A stretch of DNA of 64,000 nucleotides from Epiperipatus broadwayi (Eukaryota; Onychophora; Udeonychophora; Euonychophora; Peripatidae): assembly GCA_028023455.1 (NCBI GenBank), contig JAQFVV010006310.1:3224001-3288000 (forward strand). The letters run 5' to 3'. The translations under genes and the position numbers were made by a program. Below the pieces are notes generated by a model that made no database searches, was not told the origin of the DNA, and saw nothing but the letters and a program-made list of their open reading frames with translations. Below, piece after piece: positions 12,208 through 22,747 of this stretch; position 1 is the stretch's first letter, and every line of letters starts with the position of its first letter.

Positions 12208-12640
12208 ATGAAAAGTTTGGAAATGTTTTTCAAAGATTGGGGTATTATTCCTAATCCAACAAAGACTGGATGTTCAACTTTTTATCTTAATAAGAGGGAA
12301 ATTTCTTATAATCTAAAATATAACCTTACTAAAATACAACACTATTCCATGCTGCTTAAGATTAAGCTTGGATCATAATTTGTTTTCCTTATTTATTCCT
12401 GATTAGATCTAAAATAATTTTTAGGAATAGCCTCTTTAGAAAGCTGGCTGGCATTATTTGGGATTGTGATGTGAACATTTTTCAGATAGCTTCCTCAACA
12501 CTAACTTATGCAACTGATAAAATACCATGTCCCTCTTTATAGTGTTTTTTTTTTTTTTTGTTCTTTTAAAGGTTTCTCCACCAAATATCAAAAGAAAAAT
12601 TATCTCATAGAAAATGTATAAAAGACTTGCCAGTAACTCA
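12208..12640 (+). pseudogene. LINE reverse transcriptase fragment
   Basis: In-frame pieces resemble the region after the catalytic box of Jockey-like LINE reverse transcriptases. KDWGIIPNPTKTGCSTFYLN corresponds to the W..pNp.KT motif. NSLFRKLAGIIWDCDVNIFQ corresponds to the NLLRKLAG.sWG segment. SPPNIKRKII corresponds to a later PP.iRR box. Stops and frameshifts separate them, and neither the catalytic core nor the ends are present. Confidence 0.65.
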
Positions 12641-13320
12641 GGATACAATTTCATCAGATTTGTCTCGAATCCAGATCTCTTTTTTGAATGCTCTTGCAAG
12701 AATCTATATCAAAAAAATTATGGCATAAAAGTAGATTTCTTATGAGATTCCAAGTAGTTATTTTTTTCTGTTCCAACAATAACCCCAATTAGTTTTGATC
12801 TTTTTTAAATATTACAGTTGTTTCATCCACAAATTCTGGACAACATATGTTCATTACATTAATTTTATAAATGGAATTTAACAGTCACAGTTGTAGTAGA
12901 TATGAGCAATAACAAATGATCACTCACATAGCTAATGATTATCAAATCTATGGATACAATATTTTATTTCTTACTTGAAATCTATAGGTTCTTTTATATT
13001 TTGTGTTTAACCCACATCAGCTTCAATCAGTTTTATAGCATAAATGCTGCAACTGTCTAATATCTCTCTAAGAAAAATATTACTTTGTGATATAATTATG
13101 ATTTCAAATTAGACTTTTTTATTTTATGGATTATTTACAATAAGTATTATAATATTTATATATAAAAAAATTATATAATCATAAAATAAAATAAAAGTAT
13201 ATTTGTTTAGAATAGTTTCTAACTGAAATCAGTTGATTATTTTCTTACAGTCACTTATAATAATGAAATAAAATTGGGTTGTTTTTTTATTATTGTAAGC
13301 ATTATTTACAATAAGTATTA
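12641..13320. other. No gene; short perfect direct repeat
   Basis: A 24-base sequence starting ATTATTTACAATAAGTATTA occurs perfectly at 13130-13153 and 13301-13324, enclosing 147 bases. This could be a target duplication around a small insertion. Otherwise the stretch is unremarkable. Confidence 0.45.
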
Positions 13321-13384
13321 TAATTAGAAGGGATTTGAATCCAGACTTTCGAGCTTACTTCAGTCATCCACTCCATTTCATACA
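13321..13384 (-). repeat. tRNA-like SINE (family 2)
   Basis: The minus strand reads a TGGATGACTGAAG A-box-like segment and GGATTCAAATCCC as the B box. The same unit occurs at 16444-16505, 36363-36425 and twice, inverted, at 42242-42399. Confidence 0.6.
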
Positions 13385-13389
13385 ACCTA

Positions 13390-13510
13390 CACACATGACA
13401 ACATACATGTGAGAAAGGTAAATGGTCTCCAATGTACATATTTTGTGTTGAACCAGTACTCATCAGTTGGTCCAGATTATCATCTCTCACACACATATAT
13501 AATCAGTGCT
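13390..13510 (-). repeat. Hammerhead-bearing repeat copy, diverged
   Basis: The minus strand shows GGACCAA, then CTGATGA (13466-13460), GTACTGGTTCAACAC and a TTGG stem partner. The GAAA box reads AAAA, so the ribozyme should be inactive. Same family as 31560-31690. Confidence 0.65.
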
Positions 13511-13620
13511 CAGTTTATATTAAGATAGCAAATCTTCAAACTTTAATGGACAAGCTTCAATTTTTTCCACTATCCAATTCTTCAGCCATTCATATCTTTG
13601 AAATTTTGGTGATGGCATAT

Positions 13621-13794
13621 TGTTATGTTCTTGGCCGTAATATTTAACTAAATAATTACCCACAGTTAACATAACTAACAAACTTTATTAACAACTCGCG
13701 TTCTCTAACATCAGAGCGATGTCGCGCGCTCGCTAATCTCAGTTGTCACCGCTAGACGTCAGTCCACAATTATAGTACTAGCCATAACATGACA
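13621..13794 (-). repeat. 3' LTR
   Basis: 174 bases. In element orientation it begins TGTCATGTTATGGC and ends AAGAACATAACA. The adjoining CATAT on the outside is one half of the target duplication. Confidence 0.93.
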
Positions 13795-13816
13795 ACTCTC
13801 TTTTTTTTTTTAAATT

Positions 13817-16036
13817 TTATTTACAAACATAGTCTTTTAAATGCACTGAAGGTCTTCTTCTTCGGTTTGATTTTTCTCTCTTCCCAGAACGTTCAACTGG
13901 TATTCTCCTTATTGCTGTGCCATTATCACTTGATGTTGATGGTGGTGATTTCTCTCTTTCAGGTACAGGCAACTGTGTCTCCTCATCCGGTTCTAGTGAC
14001 TGTGGAGTTGTTGTGAATCTTTCAGCTGTGTTCATTTTGATAAAATCAGCTTTGACAACTTTCAGTTCATTTGTTAATAAATCAATAGAAGATTTTAATT
14101 TGCTGTTTTGTAATCGCAAATCCTGATGAACAACTGATAAACTGTGAAGATTGTCTTTAAGCTGTTGAATCTGTTGATATAATTCAGAATTCAAACTTTT
14201 TTCTTTCTCTAATTCTTCTACACTAGATTGATGTTTGTGAACTTTGATTCTTAGCACATTACATTCCTTTTCAAGTAATTCTTTATTGTGAATTGCTAGC
14301 CTGGCATTATCTTCAGTTTTTTTAACATCTACTTGCTTTTGATTACTTTCATCAATTTTGTATCTTTCCAACTCTTGAATTTTATTTTCTAATTCTAACA
14401 TTTCAGCTTCTATATTAGTGATTTTATGCCATTCCTCTTCCTTTGCTAATTGAAATTTTTGCTGTATTTCTCTCTCCTTTTCAATTAATTGTTGGGACTG
14501 TTCTTCACCCAATTTCTTTAATATTTCATGTTGTAAACGAATATCTTCCAATTTTTTTAATTCCTCACGTAATTGTTCATGTATACTTAGTGGAATTAAT
14601 CTTAATGCATGGACAACTGGTTTAAATGTTGGGTCTACTGTGAGGTGGTGTTCGCCTTCATAACAACCCACACCTTGAAAAACATCTTTGTTTGTCTCAT
14701 ATATAGGCTTAAAGTTTTCATTTTCTTTTACTTCCTGTGTTTTAATACTTTTATTATCTTTTCTACTCTTTGTTATTTTATCTTTATTGTTAGATATATT
14801 TTGATCATTTTTACTTTTATTTTTCATAGTTACTTTTTGAACTGTAATTTTGTTGCGTTTAATTAAACCTAATAATTCACAATCACGGCCACTAAGAAGT
14901 GTTGGTTCGTTTTCTTTTATTATTATAAAACGTAAATTACGCTGGTCTTTGTTTGTTTTGCATTGAAGTTTTGCTTTTCCTATTGGGGTAAGAAATGATC
15001 CTCCAAAAGTGCGTAATTTCTTCTTTGTTTTGTATATTATTGGTTGTGGATGAATACTATTAAGCACTTTTTTAGACATAATGTTTTCATCAGCTCCAGT
15101 GTCTATTTTTATTTTTACTTTATTGTTATCTAATAAAATCTGTTCATACCAGCCATTACATGAATGAGTTGAGTCTACACGTCTGACGTATCCAATTGTG
15201 TTTTCAACATCACTGGTATATGATGAATCCGATGTAGTATCATGTACTTCGTTCACATAATGTCCACTTCTATTAATATTTTTATATCTTGTGTTTGAGC
15301 GTTTTTGTGTTAAAATTTTATGGTCGTAGCTTCTTGTACGGCAATTATTGGCAAAGTGATTTAACTTTCCACAATTATAGCATTTTTTACCAAATGCGGG
15401 ACACTCACGTTTTGGATGATTACGGTTGCACTTTTGACAATTGCGTATGTTTGTTGTATTTTTCGCTATTACGTTAATACATAGTTCTGACTTTCCCAGT
15501 AATTCATTTTTGAGTCTTCTAGTTTCATGTCCACGTATTATTTCCAGTGCTTTTTCTAACGTAATATTTCCTTTTTTTAATAATCTGTCTTTTAGTCCTT
15601 CTTTTTGTACCATTATAATTCTATCGCAGAGATTTTGTTTTTGATCCCCGAAGTCAGCTTTTTCAACTACTACTTTCAAGCGAGTAAGAAAATGATCAAT
15701 CGATTCTCCCTCGTATGGTTCCATTGTATATGCATTTATTCTGTCATATAATGTTGTTTTCCTGGTGTTAAAATACTTATCCATTTGGTTTAAGACGGAT
15801 AAAAATTTTGTTTTATCTTCTGGATTCGCGTGATCTAATGTTTTTATTACATCTCTCCCTTCTTTTCCAATGAGATGACGTAATATTCCTAATTTTACTT
15901 TATCAGATTTCATATCATTTTCTGTTGCTTCTAGGAAATTTAGGAATATTTCTTTCCAATCAGTCCATTTGATTGACATATTTCCTTCCATAGATAGCGG
16001 TTCGATATTGTAAAAACGATCGAATTGTAATGCCAT
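13817..16036 (-). CDS. Gag-protease fused to a long coiled coil (739 aa)
   Basis: The uninterrupted ORF starts at the ATG at 16036; the frame is open 60 bases further up, but only with a GTG. Residues 1-190 resemble a Ty3/gypsy capsid (EPYEGESIDHFLTRLK near 106-121). Two zinc knuckles follow: C200-x2-C-x3-H-x4-C212 and C219-x2-C-x4-H-x4-C232. The aspartic protease has IDTGADENIMS at 311-321 and LLSGRDCELLG at 380-390. Residues 450-497 are the linker that precedes reverse transcriptase in gypsy pol (DVFQGVGCYEGEHHLTVDP). Then, instead of RT, RNase H and integrase, residues 498-668 form a charged heptad-rich coiled coil. A Ser/Pro/Arg-rich tail ends in HLKDYVCK, which resembles gypsy pol C-termini. 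I do not recognise the source of the coiled coil. Capture from a host gene is an inference. Confidence 0.9.
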   Translation of the reverse strand: MALQFDRFYNIEPLSMEGNMSIKWTDWKEIFLNFLEATENDMKSDKVKLGILRHLIGKEGRDVIKTLDHANPEDKTKFLSVLNQMDKYFNTRKTTLYDRINAYTMEPYEGESIDHFLTRLKVVVEKADFGDQKQNLCDRIIMVQKEGLKDRLLKKGNITLEKALEIIRGHETRRLKNELLGKSELCINVIAKNTTNIRNCQKCNRNHPKRECPAFGKKCYNCGKLNHFANNCRTRSYDHKILTQKRSNTRYKNINRSGHYVNEVHDTTSDSSYTSDVENTIGYVRRVDSTHSCNGWYEQILLDNNKVKIKIDTGADENIMSKKVLNSIHPQPIIYKTKKKLRTFGGSFLTPIGKAKLQCKTNKDQRNLRFIIIKENEPTLLSGRDCELLGLIKRNKITVQKVTMKNKSKNDQNISNNKDKITKSRKDNKSIKTQEVKENENFKPIYETNKDVFQGVGCYEGEHHLTVDPTFKPVVHALRLIPLSIHEQLREELKKLEDIRLQHEILKKLGEEQSQQLIEKEREIQQKFQLAKEEEWHKITNIEAEMLELENKIQELERYKIDESNQKQVDVKKTEDNARLAIHNKELLEKECNVLRIKVHKHQSSVEELEKEKSLNSELYQQIQQLKDNLHSLSVVHQDLRLQNSKLKSSIDLLTNELKVVKADFIKMNTAERFTTTPQSLEPDEETQLPVPEREKSPPSTSSDNGTAIRRIPVERSGKREKSNRRRRPSVHLKDYVCK

Positions 16037-16155
16037 TTTGTATATCGACAAAAATGATATGAAAAAAAAATTGCTATTAAAAACTATTTTTATCACTCTT
16101 TAAATACTCACTGTTTTATACATTAGAAATTTTTTTTTTTACTAATATTTCATTG

Positions 16156-16172
16156 ATTCACTCCTGACACCA
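16156..16172 (-). other. Primer-binding site, tRNA-Leu type
   Basis: In element orientation this is TGGTGTCAGGAGTGAAT, immediately after the 5' LTR. The first nine bases complement the TGACACCA end of eukaryotic tRNA-Leu including the added CCA. The match beyond that is partial. Confidence 0.75.
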
Positions 16173-16346
16173 TGTTATGTTCTTGGCCGTAATATTTAAC
16201 TAAATAATTACACACAGTTAACATAACTAACAAACTTTATTAACGATTCGCATTCTCTAACATCAGAGCGATGTCGCGCGCTCGCTAATCTCAGTTATCA
16301 CCGCCAGGTGTCAGTCCGCAATTATAGTACTAGCCATAACATGACA
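16173..16346 (-). repeat. 5' LTR
   Basis: 174 bases, same length as the other LTR with 9 substitutions and no gaps. Followed on the plus strand by CATAT, the second half of the target duplication. Confidence 0.93.
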
Positions 16347-16408
16347 CATATAGACTATTTAAATACACAGAAAAGGGTGGTCAGCATACAGGCTGAATCT
16401 GTAATGTT

Positions 16409-16522
16409 TAAATACAAGTATAATATATATATACTTAAGCTAGAGGTAATTCGAGAGAATTTGAACCCAAACTTGAAAATTCCCTTCAATCATCCACTCT
16501 TTTTATACTATACTTGTATTTA
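16409..16522 (-). repeat. SINE family 2 copy inside a 16-bp inverted repeat
   Basis: TTTAAATACAAGTATA at 16409-16424 pairs with TATACTTGTATTTAAA at 16507-16522. Between them (about 16444-16505) lies a minus-strand tRNA-like family 2 copy, recognisable by the reverse of GTTCAAATTC and GGATGATTGAAGG. Confidence 0.55.
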
Positions 16523-16797
16523 AATAATAATGTGTTATAATATTTGTCTAAAAAAATAGAAAAAAATAGTTATAAATTGCAAAAGATGGGGAAAATTATT
16601 TGTGTTTAGACTACAAGCAGTACGAGATACTGCCAAACTAAAAAAAGAGCTTAAAACTTATACTATGCAATCTAAATTTAAACTAATGTTATTTTTGCAA
16701 AATACAGATAGGATCAGTCCTGAGAAGATCATCTGTTCAGTTTTTAAAATTCTATGAAATTATGTCACAGGAATTTTCACTTTCGAATCTATTTTGG
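16523..16797. other. No gene recognised
   Basis: AT-rich spacer before the inverted-repeat element. No domain seen. Confidence 0.35.
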
Positions 16798-18312
16798 ACA
16801 ATAGCGTGTTGAAACCACCGGAAGGCATTATTTCTATGCTAGTGCACAGAAATATGCCGTTTAGGTGGCCGCCTCCGCCACTATCGAACATTCTATTTCT
16901 AACACGTAAGCCTAGAAATAGTCTGTTGATACGGGGGAGGGCACCGGCTGACTGTGTTTATTTCTATGCCAATGCACAGAAACGTGAACATTTAGCCAAT
17001 CTTGCTGCAGAAGCTATCATGTCAGCTTACGGCTCAGATTCGGGCTAAGCATTTCGGACTAGCGATCATATTTCACTTTTGTTTACAGTATTGTCTGAGG
17101 GTGGCTGGAATTACGATTGTCGAAACTATTTTAATATTCATTAAGACCACCTCCCCCTCTATCTCGCATCTTTTAGGAAGGTCTACTAACAATTATCAGC
17201 AGAGTCTCATGCTTCCCTAGCCCCCATTTCCTGCTGAAAAAATGGGCCAAGTGTAGTTCAAAACGCGCTTCCCATCAAATCATGCTCTAAGTCACGTTTC
17301 ATGCGACAACAACTGCTAGCTGATTAATCGAATAGCTGCAAAAAATAGGACAACTTATTTTGCCGAATGTCAAAGAAAGAACAAGGATTCTTCTCTGACT
17401 GCTGGAACTGGCGGTGATTTATCAAACAAAACACCTTGAAGCTGCATGCCTGCTGTGTTTTTTTTTTAGTTTTTTTTTTGCCTGAAGAGCCCAAAAAGTT
17501 TCTTTTAATTGCCATATAGATTGATGTTTTTTGAGGGGGAATTACCGTCAAAACTTGGTCAATCTTCGAGTTGTTGGCGTTCCGTTCTGTTAGCAATTGC
17601 AAACACCCTTCCCTTTCCCCCCTCTCCCAAAGTTGGACTTGGCTTGTAAATATTACCGTTAAATGGACAATAGATTTATTTATCAAAATAAAAACAAACC
17701 GAAAAAAAGAAGAAGTAGTTGAATCGGCTGATTTTTTGTTTGTTGTACAATACCGAACCGAAAATAGAAAAGGGTTTAATGAGAATTAAATCAAAACAAA
17801 CAAAAAATCGGTTAACTACTTTTTAAAAATCATTGGTTTTAATCGATCCGTTTCTTTTTGGTTTTGGTTTTTTTTTGTTGTTGTTGTTTGGGGTAGCCAA
17901 AATAGATTTGATAGCCGCCGTACTTTTATTTTAAATGTGATAAACAACAACAACCAAAAAAAAACAACAAAAAAATACGTAGACGGTAAAAAAAAAAAAC
18001 CCCATCCCCTTTGAAAATATAAATAATAAAAAAAAAGAATCAAAAGCCAAAAAAATGAAGTACTTTTTTTTTGTAAATTCATTTATTTGTAATTTTTTTG
18101 TTTATGCATTTGTTTATTTTTGTTTTTTTTTGTTTTGGTCGTGTTTAAACAAAAAATTTGATTTGATATTACTTTTATAAATGTGATAAACAAAAAAAAA
18201 TCAAAAAACCAAAGCCAACCAAAAAAAGAAAAGAAACTCGGCCCCGGCAACATTATATTTATCTTTGTTTACAAACCGAGCCCGCCCTCCAGCAGTTTCA
18301 ACACGCTATTGT
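16798..18312. mobile_element. 1.5-kb element with perfect 18-bp inverted ends
   Basis: ACAATAGCGTGTTGAAAC at 16798-16815 is repeated perfectly inverted at 18295-18312, and the similarity extends less perfectly inward. TCTATTTT occurs close to both ends and could be an 8-bp target duplication, but it sits 2-12 bases outside the inverted repeats. The left 500 bases are much richer in G+C and CpG than the surroundings and hold two copies of a TTTCTATGCNANTGCACAGAAA stem-loop (near 16830 and 16955). The right half is made of T-rich and A-rich tracts. No transposase was recognised, so it is probably non-autonomous. Confidence 0.65.
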
Positions 18313-19585
18313 AAAACAACCTCTATTTTTTTGCTACTGCGCTAAACTACATGACTACTTGTAAAATATATTTAAATATAGCCTTTTTTTAAATTATAAA
18401 AATATAATTTTTTCCAATATAATAAATAAGTAAATTTCAAATCATATCTTATTTTTATTTATTATGTAATAGACTATTATTTGACTGAAATCCCTAGTTC
18501 CATGGAGTTTTTTGCATTTGGTAATTTTTGGGATTGCATCAATAAACTTCCTTCCCACCCCATTCCTTCATTATAAATTCAGACTTTGTTGAAAATTTAA
18601 ACAAACATTAATTTTATTATCTATAATTTGTGAATATTGAAATACTTTTTGTATACTGTATAAATTTCTCATATTAGTAAGAATATGTACAATAATGAGT
18701 CTTAATATAAGTAAAAGTTATAACTTTTTTTCCTATTGACTACCAAATATCTATGTATGAAATATATGTATTTAAAATTATCTAAAATTAATTTACAAAT
18801 ACCTGTGACTAACATTGATTTACATGTTATTCCAAAAATTAATCATACCATTTTTAAATAGAAACTGTCTTAAGTTACTGTTATTTAACATAATATTCAT
18901 TCTTTCTTCTTCCGATTTAAACTTTTAAAAACTTTTTAAAAAAGCAGGAAATAATTTTAGAAAAATTGGGTAATTTCTTTACAGATAATTGATTGAAGTT
19001 ATCTAATTTTTTATATATTTTGTTGATGTTTTGAGAATCGCATGTTTTATTAATATTATTAATAATCTAAATGCACATTAAATGTTTGAAGAATTAATTA
19101 TAAATAATTCTTGAACCTTAAACACTATGGCATCTTTAAGTAGCTTCATTTATCATTTGTGTAATGATCTTTTGTATTGAATTTATTCAAAACCAACCTG
19201 CTGATTCGACTGGCTCTAATCCATCTTTCTTGTTTTGTATAAAACTTTAATGACAAGTTTGTGGAAAATTGATAATAAGCTATTAACTGTATAAACGTTT
19301 AAAATCTTCTCCATGTATACTACATATTGTTTAATTTCTCAGTTATAGTAATTTATTTGTTTTTTAAATGATTATTTCTCCTGTCTTATTTCTGTTACTT
19401 TCAAAAATATATGTATGGGAGGGGGGTCGTTTATGTGTGAAACTTGCACAATTTTACACTTTTAAAGATAAATCCTATCACCCTTTTTTTTGTTGTTATT
19501 GTTTTATCACATTTTAAAAATTATCTTTTATTCACAAAAAATGTTATTTGAAACTTTTTTAATCCTGAAAAAGTTCATATCAGTA
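18313..19585. other. No gene recognised
   Basis: AT-rich spacer. Nothing supported. Confidence 0.4.
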
Positions 19586-19589
19586 GGTG

Positions 19590-19672
19590 ATGTTATGTTT
19601 GAGCACTGGAAGTGACAATTGAGCTCCATGGAACTTAAAAGTCCTCCTCCACTCTGTTGCACACAGAGCATT
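19590..19672 (-). repeat. tRNA-type SINE (family 1), minus copy
   Basis: The minus strand contains CATGGAGCTCAATTGTCACT followed by TCCAGTGCTCAAACAT, the centre and start of the conserved 3' domain of family 1. Confidence 0.65.
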
Positions 19673-19854
19673 TTAAAAAATATTATATAAATGCAGTTTT
19701 AAATGAAAATAATTTAATATTCTATAGAATACAAATGTGTAGCAATAAATCATTTATAATAAGTATTATTGAATTGATTTATTATTAAATTATAAGATTT
19801 TTAGGAATACAAAGTTTTATAATTTTTAAAAATTCCAACTGTAGTTACCTTCAC

Positions 19855-20055
19855 CCAACTTTAAAGTCATTTATTATGTCCTTATGCACAAGTACATTAG
19901 TTCCAGTTTTGAATCCTAGAGTTTACTGTCGATGGTAAAAACCAGAAATCTATTGGTCTGTAGATAGAGATTTTACAGTCTACGCCTTCTGTCCATTGAT
20001 TATTCAAGCTTATAATAGATGGCACTAGAATATAGTATTCTTGAAACTATATGAG
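19855..20055. repeat. MITE family with CCATCTATTATAAGC ends
   Basis: The right end reads TTGATTATTCAAGCTTATAA then TAGATGGCACTAGAATA, shared with 27075-27245, 34115-34375 and 43620-43690. The centre contains ACCAGAAATCTATTGGTCTG as in the 34-kb copy. Confidence 0.55.
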
Positions 20056-20394
20056 AGGTGCGATGTTTTTGTTAGTATTAATTTTCAAAAATTAAGGATA
20101 ATATTTCATAAAATTATTATTCTAAATACAAATTTTATTTTAGGTAGTACCAAATGTTCTGATCTTTTTTCTTTGTTTCATATTATTTAGTTCATAATAA
20201 AACTTTGAGCAATATGAAAAGGTTGATTAAAAAATAATAATTTACTTTAAAACTTTTGCTAATTAAAAATTTGTTTAATCTTGTAGCATCAACTATTTTT
20301 TAGTCTTAAATCTTTAGGTGCAGAATAAGGAAAGTTCACATGTTTTATAAAAGTGGTTCAGTATATATGCAATTGCCTTGTACAATTTAGTGTA

Positions 20395-20480
20395 GCAATA
20401 GACACCAAGGGTTAAATGTTCTGGATTAATTCTAAGCTCAGTCTATCACTTTTGATCTTAAATTTCAAATAAGTTAAACT
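20395..20480 (+). repeat. Possible SINE family 1 remnant
   Basis: AAGCTCAGTCTATCACTTTT and the following ATCTTAAATTTC resemble the family 1 centre. Neither end can be placed. Confidence 0.3.
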
Positions 20481-20859
20481 GAAGTATTTGACTTTTTTTA
20501 ATTGTATACCCACCTCTCCCATTTTTTAAAAAATTTAATACTTCTGCACTTGAACTCAGTATTTTCATTACCTTTTATTTGTTTATAGTTCTGACTGACT
20601 ACATTCATTACTCTTTTAGTACACATTCTCCACCATTTTTGGTGTTCAAGGGGAGCCCCAAACTTACTCCTGACATAACCAAGCAATAAAATAAAGTCAC
20701 ATAACATAGCATGGTGTGATAGGTAGTGTTCCAATTACTTTGAAAATTTATTTTCCATCAATAATTAAAAAGTAAATGTGCAAATTTTGTACGAGTATGC
20801 TCATCAAATTATGGCAAATGTGATATTAAAATTTCATAAGCTCAAATAAGAAATGTGTG

Positions 20860-21300
20860 TAAGCTAAAATGATCTAAAATATATGACCACAACATCATTA
20901 CAGCCATAACCATGTGTTGAAAATTAAAAAGTAAACATGTAAATTTTGTAGAAAAAAAAAAAGAAATTGTACAACAAAAAAAAATAATCAAACTCATCTA
21001 AAATCAAAATATAAAGAATATTAGAAATTAGAATATGACTAAAAAAATCCTGCTCTCATAATCATATGACTAAAATGTTATATTATTATGGCAATAAAAT
21101 ATGAAAAAATGACCACAGCATAATTACATGATGAAAACAAAAAAAAATAGAAAAACTCAAAATTTCAGCAACATATAACTTTTAGCAAAGAGCAAATATA
21201 TCATTAGTGTAATCATGTGACAAAATATAAAATTATTATGTTAATCAAATATGAAAAAATGAGCACAAATTGTAATTACGTAATCAAATAAAAAAAAAGC
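20860..21300. repeat. Degenerate direct repeats
   Basis: AATATGAAAAAATGACCACA-type phrases recur near 20878, 21098 and 21249, each followed by a TAATTACRTRAT motif. No coding potential. Confidence 0.4.
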
Positions 21301-21305
21301 AAATA

Positions 21306-22747
21306 CACCCGGGTCTCGTTTTATGCGGATTTATTTAATGCGATTTTGAAGTTATGCGATTCATGATTCTTCTTAATATCTTTGTATGCGATAAAAATTA
21401 TTAGATTAGAAGTTGAGCTCCAATAATGCGCCATTACTTTAAATATTATAAATTTCACGCACTCACGTCATATTTAAAGTAATAGCACATTATCGGAGTT
21501 CGACTTCCATCTAATAATTTCAATATTTTCAGTGCTTTATAATAGTATTGTAATAGATTTTATGTAATAAAGAAGTTCATAATTCACTTAAAATCAGAAT
21601 TTCCCCATTTTATATACACACATTAAATTTTACAAGACTATAATGTAAATCTGTTCAAACGTTATAGATAAAAAATACTATGTTTGTTGTTGTTTTTGCA
21701 TTTTAAATCATGTTCTATTTTGGTTTTTTATAAAAAGAGTACGTAATTAATTAATCATTTAGTGTCCGCAAATAATAAATTTTACAAGATTATAATGTAA
21801 ATCTGTTCAAACGTTATAGATGCCTGTACAATGTAGGTTGTTATTTTTGCATTTTAAATCACATTCAATTTTTGCTTTTTATAAAACGAATACATAATCA
21901 TTTAGTGTCCGCAAGTTTATTTTTAAAAGGTGAGTAACAACGGTGGGCACAATTAAATTTGGCAATTAAAATCTGATTTTTAATTGTAATTAACAATTTA
22001 AAAATTACGTAACGAGGTGATGTGAAACGATGAAATTTGATTTTTAAACGGAATTGAAAATTAAAAAATTAAAGACAAAAATAAGAATTTAATTTTTAAT
22101 TGTTAGTTTTAATTAAATTTTGCCCAACAGTGGTGAGTCAGTGTCTTTTTATTATCGTAAGTCTAAGTTCTTATTTTTATTTTAAACTTTTAGTTTACTC
22201 TAACAGAGAGAAAAAAAAACACCCAAGAAAATGAATTTCTTTGGAAACAAAAATTTCAATTTTAAGATCGCTTAGCGAAATGAGAAGGATCAATAGCGAT
22301 TAGGAAATGTTTTAGTTGTATTTCCTCTTGACTTCGTTTAGGAGAAGCTACAGTACCTCATATCACATCACAACGAATCTGATGTCTCAAATAGCGATAA
22401 TAGTTAAAATATTGTACATGTATGAAAAAAATGTAAATTACGCATAAAAATATATTGTTTTGAATAAAATTAAATACTGTAGTTAATAAAAAAAAAGTAA
22501 AAAAAGTATGTCTTGTATCAATTTTTTCCAAATTTGAAATTTTTTATTAGTCATATTTTATTTTCTTATTTTTTTTTTATGTGAATTTTAAAGTAATTTT
22601 ACATTGTTGCTTTGCTTTTATGCGATTTTTGGAAAATTACAGTACGTATCCCCCATTTTTCAAGGTAAGTTAAGTCTATTTTTGTGCAATTTCTTTTGTG
22701 CGCATTTTCTGAGGAACCTATCTACCACATAAAATGAGACCCAGGTG
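21306..22747. mobile_element. pogo/Tigger-like non-autonomous DNA element
   Basis: The ends are CACCCGGGTCTCGTTTTATG and, inverted, CACCTGGGTCTCATTTTATG, both directly flanked by TA (21304-21305 and 22748-22749), as expected for this superfamily. Inside each end are typical sub-terminal phrases such as repeated TATGCGATT and, near the right end, GGTTCCTCAGAAAATGCGCA (minus strand). There is no transposase. It contains a 152-bp direct repeat (about 21621-21925) and a nested hAT-type MITE. Confidence 0.75.
21936..22131. mobile_element. hAT-like MITE nested in the pogo-like element
   Basis: The ends resemble hAT termini. The left is AACAACGGTGGGCACAATT and the right, inverted, is ACTGTTGGGCAAAATTTAAT. 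GGTGAGT flanks both sides (21929-21935 and 22132-22138), 7 bases of a probable 8-bp target duplication. Confidence 0.65.

Larger units (their letters stand above)
13621..16346 (-). mobile_element. Complete non-autonomous LTR retrotransposon
   Basis: Two 174-bp direct LTRs (13621-13794 and 16173-16346) differ at 9 positions by hand alignment. Both begin TGTTATGTTC and end CATGACA on the plus strand. The element is flanked by a perfect 5-bp target duplication, CATAT. In the minus-strand sense, TGGTGTCAGGAGTGAATC starts right after the 5' LTR and complements the TGACACCA 3' end of a tRNA-Leu type. A purine tract (AAAAAAAAAAAGAGAGT) lies next to the 3' LTR. The LTR carries AATAAA. One long ORF fills the interior. 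It encodes Gag and protease but not the rest of pol, so mobility would depend on enzymes from a related element. The organisation recalls TR-GAG type elements. Confidence 0.93.

Noticed and set aside
16037-16096. 20 extra codons upstream of the LTR-element ORF
   Set aside because: The upstream start is GTG; the first ATG is at 16036 and gives a protein beginning MALQFDRF.
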